Shown piece after piece: positions 30,529 through 35,868 of a DNA stretch of 35,868 nucleotides. The notes under the pieces were generated by a model. That model had not been told where the DNA came from and made no database searches. It was given only the letters and a program-made list of their open reading frames with translations. This DNA is from SZAS-103 sp043747745 (GTDB taxonomy: Bacteria; Pseudomonadota; Gammaproteobacteria; Xanthomonadales; Xanthomonadaceae): NCBI GenBank assembly GCA_043747745.1, contig JAYTOP010000057.1:1-35868 (forward strand), in the 5' to 3' direction. The position numbers were made by a program, and so were the translations under genes. The number at the start of each line of letters is the position of its first letter. Position 1 is the stretch's first letter.

Positions 30529-32310
30529 ATGAACATCCATCGGTCCACGCGATTCTCGGTTGCGCTGCTGGCGTTGCTTTCATTCGGCACGCACGCTGCG
30601 ACGCCTCCCGACAGCCAGCCAGCGCCGTCGGCTGTCACTCCGGTCGCAACCACGACTGCGCCGACAGACGCGGCTCCGGTCGCATCCACCGCTCTACCTG
30701 CGGCGACCCCGGCAGACACGACCGATCCTGCTGCGGCAGCACCGGCCGCCCCCACCGTTCCGTCTGGTGCCGCACCTGCTGCCAGCCAGCAAGACCAGGC
30801 TGCTGGAGAGAGCCACCAAGCGCCGCCCGCTGTCGCCGCGCAGCCTGCGGATGCGACTCCAAAAGAACAGGCAGCAGCCGTGGCGCAGGCCGCAAGCCCG
30901 GGAGATCCCTCCGGGTTCCGCCTGATGACCCTGAGCACGAATGCGCTGCTGAGCCGGGTCAGCCTGGCAGACCATGCCGAACACTCCATCGACATGCAGT
31001 ACTACATCTTCAGGAGCGACGCGACCGGTCGCCTGGTCGCGCTGCATGTGCTGCAGGCGGCCGACCGTGGCGTGCATGTGCGCATCCTGCTCGACGACCT
31101 CAACCTCAAGGAAGACGTGGCCATGTTCCAGGCGCTGGACGCGCACCCGAACATCGAAGTGCGGCTGTTCAATCCGCTGCGCACGCGCGATCCAACCGCC
31201 GTGTCCAAGGCGGCGCAATTCTTGCTGGAGTTCCGTCGGCTCAACCGGCGGATGCACAACAAATCCTTCATCGTCGACAACGACGAGGCGGTGATCGGCG
31301 GACGCAACATCGGCGACGGCTATTTCGATGCGAACGCCAACAACAACTTCCGCGACCTCGACCTGCTCGCGATCGGCCCGGTGGTGCCGGCGGCGACAAG
31401 CACGTTCGAGGCCTACTGGAACAGCGACGCCGCGCATCCGCTGTCGGAATACCACTCGAAGACGCATTCGGACACCGGCCTGGCCGATCTGCGCGCAACC
31501 CTGGAGAAAAACGCACGCAAGTTCGATGCCTCTGCATACACGCAAGCGGCGCTGGACGACCTTCCCAATGGAGCCTCGGCCGATCGCCCGGGCAATTGGT
31601 ACTGGGGCCCCGCGACGCTGGTAGCCGACCAGCCCGAAAAGATCGCAGCCGAATCGGAGCGGGGCGATCTGAGCATCGGCCCGCAACTCAAGACCTTGAT
31701 CAATGGCGCGCAGTCCGACGTGTTGCTGATCTCGCCGTATTTCATTCCGGGCAAGCGGGACGAAGCAAATTTCATCGCCCTCGCGCAGCGCGGCGTCGCG
31801 GTCAAGGTGCTCACGAACTCACTTGCATCCACCGACGAGTTGGCCGCGCATGAAGGCTATTCGGACCATCGACGCGCGCTGCTCAAGGGCGGCGTGCAAC
31901 TGTTCGAACTCAAGCCTGCACCCGGGGTCGAGATGGCCGCATCGGATGTCGGCGCGTCGTCAGGCGTCAGCCTGCACGCCAAGTCGTTCGTCGTGGATCA
32001 GCGCTATGTGTTCATCGGTTCGCTGAACATGGACCAGCGATCGAAGTTGCTGAACACGGAAATGGGCGTGGTCGTAGATTCGCCGCAGCTCGCGAAAGCG
32101 GTTGCCGAGTTCTTCGAGACGGCTACCTCGCCGGCGAATGCGTACCACGTCGTCCTCGGTGCCAGTGACGGATCGCACCCAACGGAAATGCATTGGCAGG
32201 CAAGCAAGGACGGAAAAGACGTGGACTACGACAGCGAACCCGACGCGACCCTGCGCAAGCGCACGAAAGTGCTGCTGCTGAAGCTGTTGCCGATCGATGG
32301 GCTGCTGTGA
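30529..32310 (+). CDS. Exported phospholipase D / cardiolipin-synthase-like protein
   Basis: The protein has 593 residues with a strong GGAAGGAAAGG ribosome site. MNIHRSTRFSVALLALLSFG is a signal peptide. It is followed by about 100 residues almost entirely of Ala, Pro, Thr, Gln and Ser, then a two-domain PLD fold. The two HKD motifs are HNKSFIVDNDEAVIGGRN and HAKSFVVDQRYVFIGSLN; DMQYYIFRSDATGRLVALHV, LLDDLNLKEDVAMF and LLISPYFIPGKRDE support a ClsC-type phosphatidyltransferase. The long low-complexity linker and the signal suggest a periplasmic domain tethered or released at the inner membrane. Activity could be cardiolipin synthesis or phospholipid hydrolysis. A hairpin AACTCCA/TGGAGTT (30481-30502) lies in the leader. 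Confidence 0.85.
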   Translation: MNIHRSTRFSVALLALLSFGTHAATPPDSQPAPSAVTPVATTTAPTDAAPVASTALPAATPADTTDPAAAAPAAPTVPSGAAPAASQQDQAAGESHQAPPAVAAQPADATPKEQAAAVAQAASPGDPSGFRLMTLSTNALLSRVSLADHAEHSIDMQYYIFRSDATGRLVALHVLQAADRGVHVRILLDDLNLKEDVAMFQALDAHPNIEVRLFNPLRTRDPTAVSKAAQFLLEFRRLNRRMHNKSFIVDNDEAVIGGRNIGDGYFDANANNNFRDLDLLAIGPVVPAATSTFEAYWNSDAAHPLSEYHSKTHSDTGLADLRATLEKNARKFDASAYTQAALDDLPNGASADRPGNWYWGPATLVADQPEKIAAESERGDLSIGPQLKTLINGAQSDVLLISPYFIPGKRDEANFIALAQRGVAVKVLTNSLASTDELAAHEGYSDHRRALLKGGVQLFELKPAPGVEMAASDVGASSGVSLHAKSFVVDQRYVFIGSLNMDQRSKLLNTEMGVVVDSPQLAKAVAEFFETATSPANAYHVVLGASDGSHPTEMHWQASKDGKDVDYDSEPDATLRKRTKVLLLKLLPIDGLL

Positions 32311-32396
32311 AGCGAGGCCAGGGAAGCGTTCCGGTTGAAGGCTTGAGCGTCCAGCTCCATCAGCCCGCGCGTTGAGCGAACACACGGGTTGTTGGC

Positions 32397-33065
32397 TCAG
32401 TCGTACAGCGCGCTCTCGTCGCCGTCCCATGAGATCGACTCCATCGAGAACAGGTCGATCGCGGTGTGGGCGACCTTGCGGGTGTCGTACCACGCGTAGG
32501 CGCCGACGCCCATTGCGCCGACGACCGGCAGCCAGCGTGCGAGGCCGCGGCCGATGCCGCGCTCGGTCAGCCTGACGCCGATCTTGCGCGCGGCTGCGCG
32601 TACCGTTGCCGATCCAGCCGCGCGCACAAGCCAGCGTTCGCCGACCTGTACCGCGATGTCGCGGAATGCCTGCGCTGCAGTGTGGCGGAACAGGCAGAAC
32701 AGCATCTGTTCACGCGTGAGTTGCCAGCGTCGGCCGTAAGCGCCCGCGATGTCGGCCACCATTTGCGCCTGGATCTTCCAGATTGCGTAGAGTTCAGGCA
32801 GCACGGTCAGCCATCCGAGCGGGCCGGGCGGCAACGCCAGCGTTCCCGCGACCAGCGCCGACTTGCGCGCGGCCGCCTCGGCGATCGCTTTCGAGCGCTT
32901 TTCCGGGGTCATGCTCGCGTCTTCGGTGGTTTGCGGCAGGTGGCCCAGCAATTCAATGATCGAATCGCCGAGTCGTCCCGATAGCGTGCGGCGATTCGTG
33001 CGGCGCAGCCTGCGCACGCTGACAGCCGGGATGTGTTCGCTGCCTGGGGATCGATGAGTAGTCAT
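32397..33065 (-). CDS. EcsC-like protein of unknown function
   Basis: The 222-residue protein begins with a basic, Arg-rich N-terminus (SVRRLRRTNRRTLSGRLGDS). A central amphipathic/hydrophobic part, LVAGTLALPPGPLGWLTVLP, is followed by ELYAIWKIQAQMVADIAGAY, GRRWQLTREQMLFCLF and a glycine-rich helix LARWLPVVGAMGVGAYAWYD. The order (Gly/Pro turn, 'lPEl...i..qmv.dIA..YG') resembles EcsC-type proteins. No catalytic motif is seen. It lies 40 bases downstream of the pteridine reductase and may be co-transcribed with it. The family call is tentative. Confidence 0.55.
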   Translation of the reverse strand: MTTHRSPGSEHIPAVSVRRLRRTNRRTLSGRLGDSIIELLGHLPQTTEDASMTPEKRSKAIAEAAARKSALVAGTLALPPGPLGWLTVLPELYAIWKIQAQMVADIAGAYGRRWQLTREQMLFCLFRHTAAQAFRDIAVQVGERWLVRAAGSATVRAAARKIGVRLTERGIGRGLARWLPVVGAMGVGAYAWYDTRKVAHTAIDLFSMESISWDGDESALYD

Positions 33066-33105
33066 GCGTACAGGATAGGCGCTTTGCGGTTGCGACCGGA
33101 AGGGC

Positions 33106-33846
33106 TCAGATTGCCAGCATGCGACCGCCGTCCACCCGCAGGATCTGGCCGGTGGTGTAGCGCGCGTCGCGGATCAGGAACAACGCCGCATCGGCGACAT
33201 CCTGCGGATCGCCTGCGCGTTGCAGCGCGGTTTTCGCGAGCAGGCGATCCTGGTCGTCGCTCGCCATCCCGGCCTCGGGCCACAGCACCGCACCCGGCGC
33301 GATGCCATTCACGCGGACCTCGGGGCCGAGTTCCTTCGCGAGCGACAAGGTCAGCATCGTGAGTGCGGCCTTGGCCATGCAGTACAGCGTGTGATCCTTG
33401 AGCGGGCGCTCGGCGTAGATATCGACGAGATTGACGATGCTGCCGCTGGCCTCGCGCAAGTGCGGCGTTGCGGCCTGCGCGAGAAAGAATGGCGCGCGCG
33501 CGTTCGCGGCGAACAACGTATCCCATTGCTGCGGCGTCGTGCTGCCGATCGGCGTGGGGAAGAATGCCGATGCGTTGTTGACCAGCGCGTCAAGCCGGTT
33601 GAAACGCGCGATCGCATCGGCGACCAGCATCGGCAACGCTTCGACATCGGCGAGTTCGGCATGCAACGCCAGTGTGCTGTGGGCGCGCTCCGATTCCAGG
33701 CTCGCGATCAGTGCGTCCATGCCGTCGTCGTCGCGGCGATGGTGCAGGACGAGGTCGTAGCCAGCCGCGTGCAGGGTGCGCGCGATCGCTGCGCCGAGAC
33801 GACGCGAGGCACCAGTGATCAGCGCGACCGGACGTGTCTGGATCAT
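33106..33846 (-). CDS. Pteridine reductase (SDR family)
   Basis: This is an NADPH-dependent reductase of the short-chain dehydrogenase fold, 246 residues. PVALITGASRRLGAAIARTL has the TGxxxRxG form typical of pteridine reductases (in place of TGxxxGxG) and an Arg for NADPH. HHRRDDDGMDALIASLES, LVNNASAFFPTPIG, VNLVDIYAERPLKDHTLYCM (Asp for the SDR Ser position and catalytic Tyr) with AKAALTMLTLSLAKELG, and VNGIAPGAVLWPE follow. It should reduce dihydropterins or dihydrofolate, in the same pathway area as folB and folK 3 kb away. I do not use the name folM because the family is broad. Confidence 0.88.
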   Translation of the reverse strand: MIQTRPVALITGASRRLGAAIARTLHAAGYDLVLHHRRDDDGMDALIASLESERAHSTLALHAELADVEALPMLVADAIARFNRLDALVNNASAFFPTPIGSTTPQQWDTLFAANARAPFFLAQAATPHLREASGSIVNLVDIYAERPLKDHTLYCMAKAALTMLTLSLAKELGPEVRVNGIAPGAVLWPEAGMASDDQDRLLAKTALQRAGDPQDVADAALFLIRDARYTTGQILRVDGGRMLAI

Positions 33847-33969
33847 GCGGCATTGCTCATACGGATTGACTCACGCCATGTTCGCAACATCCTGCAACAT
33901 GCGCGCCGCGAACGAAAGCGGTCGATTGCGGCCGCGCGCGGCGACCAAAGGGAGTTCAGTGTCATTCGC

Positions 33970-34030
33970 ACATCCTGCGATGTGCAGGATGCACAAGTGT
34001 CGCGGGAGGCAGGATGCCGGAAGCGACTGC
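33970..34030 (+). repeat. Two-hairpin GGA-loop repeat, intergenic copy
   Basis: Hairpin 1 is GTGCA-GGA-TGCAC (33982-33994) and hairpin 2 GGC-AGGAT-GCC (34008-34018), joined by AAGTGTCGCGGGA. An alternative longer stem CATCCTGC/GCAGGATG (33971-33991) uses the same bases. It matches the minus-strand copy at 20240-20292 over about 50 bases. It lies directly behind the DUF2147 terminator, upstream of the pteridine reductase. Confidence 0.85.
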
Positions 34031-34033
34031 AGC

Positions 34034-34068
34034 AAAAAAGACCCGCCGACTTGCGCGCGGCGGGTCTT
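34034..34068 (-). terminator. Rho-independent terminator of the DUF2147 gene
   Basis: On the minus strand AAGACCCGCCG and CGGCGGGTCTT (11-bp perfect stem) are followed by four further T, 22 bases after the stop of the DUF2147 gene. Confidence 0.9.
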
Positions 34069-34089
34069 GTAGTAAAACGTTTCCGGCTG

Positions 34090-34548
34090 TTACTTCACGC
34101 GATGCCAGACCTGGGTGCGTCCGAGCAGGGAAAACCCGATGTAGCCGCGCACTTTCAGATCCTTGCCGTCGTTTATCGGGGTCAGCTTGGCCTTGTAGAG
34201 GCTTTCGTTGCCCTTCTTGGGATCGAAGATCTTGCCTCCGTCCCACACGTCGTCATCCTTTGTGAAGCCCCACATGATGACCAGACCCTTGATCTTGTGG
34301 TTGTGCAGGGCGCCGGTGCAATGGTCGCAGACCGGATCGGGATCTTCACCGGGTTCGCGGATCAATTCGACGATTTGACCTTTCAGCTTGCCGTCGGATT
34401 CGGTGATCTGCACCAGCGATTTCGGCTTGCCGGTTGCGTCATCGACGGTTTTCCAGGTTCCGACAGGCGTGTTCATGTCCTGCGCCATCAACGTGTACGG
34501 AAGCAGGCTAAGCAGGCCGGTGGCGGCGATCAGCAGGATCTTGCGCAT
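34090..34548 (-). CDS. DUF2147 family periplasmic protein
   Basis: The 152-residue protein has the signal peptide MRKILLIAATGLLSLLPYTL with cleavage after LMA. The mature domain starts MNTPVGTWKTVDDATGKPKS and contains LKGQIVELIREPGEDPDPVC, DHCTGALHNHKIKGLVIMWG, IFDPKKGNESLYKAKLTP and GYIGFSLLGRTQVWHRV, the calycin-like DUF2147 pattern. A Cys-x-x-Cys pair (VCDHCTG) is present and may form a disulfide. The biochemical role is unknown to me. It is monocistronic with a strong terminator. Confidence 0.9.
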   Translation of the reverse strand: MRKILLIAATGLLSLLPYTLMAQDMNTPVGTWKTVDDATGKPKSLVQITESDGKLKGQIVELIREPGEDPDPVCDHCTGALHNHKIKGLVIMWGFTKDDDVWDGGKIFDPKKGNESLYKAKLTPINDGKDLKVRGYIGFSLLGRTQVWHRVK

Positions 34549-34686
34549 GGAGCATCTCCTGGGCAGTGGGTAGGTCTTACGCGGCGATAGTAGCGCGTCC
34601 GGACGCGCGTGCGCTGATCTGGATCACGGTTTGATGAGGCGGCCAGCGGCTGCATGGCCGCGTCCGGCATGCTTCAATGCGCGACC

Positions 34687-35868
34687 ATGCCGAACCGATC
34701 CTCCACGCACCGTGCAATGTCGCTGCCCGAGCCCGATCCGGCAGCGCGCGAGCACAGTGCGCGTTTGGCCGCGCTGATCCGCGGGCAGGTCGTGGCAGCG
34801 GGCGGGGCGCTGCCGTTCTGGCGTTACATGGAGCTGGCGTTGTATGCGCCGGGACTGGGCTATTACAGCGCCGGTGCGCACAAGTTTGGCGCGGCCGGCG
34901 ATTTCGTGACCGCGCCCGAACTGGGCGGCCTGTTCGCGCGCTGCGTGGCCGAGGCGACCGCGCCGGTGCTGCGTGCAGTCGGTCCGGATGCGGTGTTTTT
35001 CGAGCTCGGAGGCGGTAGCGGCGCGTTCGCCGAGCACGCACTGCTGCGGTTGGCTGCGCTCGATGCGTTGCCAGCGCGCTACGCGATCCTTGAACCGAGC
35101 GCCGACCTGCGCGAGCGCCAGCGCGAGCGGCTCATGGCGGCGCTGCCCGCAGAATTGTTCGCACGCGTCGCCTGGCTCGATGGTCCGCCGCAGCTCGCAT
35201 GGCAAGGCGTGCTGTTCGCGAACGAAGTGCTCGATGCATTGCCAGTCTCGCGTTTCGTGATGCGCGATGGCGAGGTGCTGGAAGAATGCGTCGCGCTGGA
35301 CGTCCTTCGACAGGCTCAGGATGATCGGTTTGCGTTCGTGCGCGCCGAGCGCCCTGCCGACATGTTGCTGTCCGGCGCGCTGCGGCATGTCGAGCGTGGC
35401 TTGGAAGACTGCTTGCCGGAAGCCTATCGTTCCGAATTGCTGCCGCAGTTGCCGTACTGGATCGACGCGATCGCAGGCACGATGGAACGCGGCGCGCTGC
35501 TGTTCATCGACTATGGTTATCCGCGCCACGCATTCTACGCGCCCGAGCGCAATGACGGCACATTGATCTGCCATTACCGCCATCGTGCGCACAACGATCC
35601 GTATCTTTGGCCGGGATTGCAGGACATCACCGCGTCGGTCGATTTCACCGCGCTGGCCGAGGCCGGTACGCGGATCGGTTTCGAGCTCGCGGGCTACTGC
35701 GCGCAGGCGCAATTCCTGATCGGCAATGGCTTGGCCGAGGCGCTGGAAGCGGCGCAGACGCTGCCGGACATCGAACGACTGCGGATCGTGCAGGAAGCCA
35801 AACGCCTGACCTTGCCCGGCGACATGGGCGAACGCTTCCAGGCGATGGGATTCCAGCGCGGCGTCGAT
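34687..35868 (+). CDS. MidA/NDUFAF7-type SAM-dependent methyltransferase (3' end outside the window)
   Basis: The frame stays open for 394 codons to the window edge. Family motifs are ALPFWRYMELALYAPGLGYY, GDFVTAPELGGLFARCVAEA, VFFELGGGSGAFAEHALLRL (SAM-binding), GVLFANEVLDALPVSRFV and MERGALLFIDYGYPRHAFYA. The mitochondrial relative methylates a complex I subunit; bacterial substrates are less clear. MSLPEPDPAAREHSARLAAL at 34717 is a plausible alternative start. A repeat-derived insert DVLRQAQDDRFAF lies at about residues 206-218 (see the repeat at 35302-35328). The gene is divergent from the DUF2147 gene. Confidence 0.9.
   Translation, partial: MPNRSSTHRAMSLPEPDPAAREHSARLAALIRGQVVAAGGALPFWRYMELALYAPGLGYYSAGAHKFGAAGDFVTAPELGGLFARCVAEATAPVLRAVGPDAVFFELGGGSGAFAEHALLRLAALDALPARYAILEPSADLRERQRERLMAALPAELFARVAWLDGPPQLAWQGVLFANEVLDALPVSRFVMRDGEVLEECVALDVLRQAQDDRFAFVRAERPADMLLSGALRHVERGLEDCLPEAYRSELLPQLPYWIDAIAGTMERGALLFIDYGYPRHAFYAPERNDGTLICHYRHRAHNDPYLWPGLQDITASVDFTALAEAGTRIGFELAGYCAQAQFLIGNGLAEALEAAQTLPDIERLRIVQEAKRLTLPGDMGERFQAMGFQRGVD
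35302..35328 (+). repeat. TTCGACAGGCTCA-family repeat inside the methyltransferase gene
   Basis: GTCCTTCGACAGGCTCAGGA followed by TGATCGG shares a 13-base core with the intergenic copy near 12.2 kb. It is read as VLRQAQDD in the gene; the antisense reading gives the LSLSKD string often seen when this repeat is translated. The insertion keeps the reading frame. Confidence 0.8.

Noticed and set aside
34624..35712. A minus-strand gene opposite the methyltransferase at the right end
   Set aside because: The plus-strand frame matches the MidA family throughout; the antisense frame contains only repeat-type strings such as LSLSKD.

Overview
The window reads as chromosome of a high-GC gammaproteobacterium, most likely in the Xanthomonadales (Rhodanobacteraceae/Lysobacteraceae type). 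I infer this from base composition, from the gene order coxB-coxA-ctaG-coxC-(twin-TM)-surf1-(Sco-like)-ctaA-ctaB, which resembles the pseudomonad/xanthomonad arrangement, from the ExeA/GspB pair, from rpsU-yqeY-dnaG divergent from tsaD, and from several families of short palindromic repeats. I see no rRNA, tRNA, CRISPR array, phage or plasmid module. Almost everything is core housekeeping.

Layout. 1-98 is the right end of an IS66-family insertion sequence; it holds the last codons of the transposase and a terminal GTAA-type inverted repeat. 245-2496 (minus strand) carries a Y-family DNA polymerase and a lipoprotein built of short beta-repeat units. 2626-6946 (plus) is a tight gpmI-envC-ctpA operon joining glycolysis to cell-wall hydrolase control. 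6948-10470 (minus) carries gspA and gspB of the type II secretion assembly system, then a rhomboid protease and a DUF1820 protein. 10715-12088 is a fadL outer-membrane porin with a strong terminator. 12293-15541 (minus) is a bifunctional putA without the DNA-binding domain. It shares a compact divergent promoter region with the cytochrome c oxidase operon.

The oxidase region, 15780-24133 (plus), encodes subunits II, I and III, a 38-residue membrane peptide, the CuB chaperone CtaG/Cox11, SURF1, a Sco-like CxxxC membrane protein, and the heme O and heme A synthases. Together these supply the subunits, copper and heme a for an aa3-type oxidase. No classical sco gene follows ctaB. 24182-28160 (minus) holds rpsU, yqeY, a class I methyltransferase, dnaG and a small exported protein. 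28390-30421 (plus) is tsaD-folB-folK. Then come an exported phospholipase-D/cardiolipin-synthase-like protein, a minus-strand pair (a pteridine reductase and an EcsC-like protein), a DUF2147 protein, and the 5' part of a MidA/NDUFAF7-type methyltransferase that runs off the right edge.

The most interesting signal is not a gene. It is a dispersed family of short two-hairpin elements: hairpin 1 has a TGGA loop, hairpin 2 has an AGGA(T/C/A) loop. I count seven full or partial units, near 13.8, 18.45, 20.25, 20.33, 20.38, 25.8 and 34.0 kb. Their stems differ by compensating changes. Two units lie inside essential or central genes (putA and dnaG). Both insertions keep the frame open and both are read in the same frame, adding a PRAQDA-type peptide. 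At least two other REP-like families are present (12.2 and 35.3 kb; 28.3 kb), and the 35.3 kb copy also sits in frame inside a gene.
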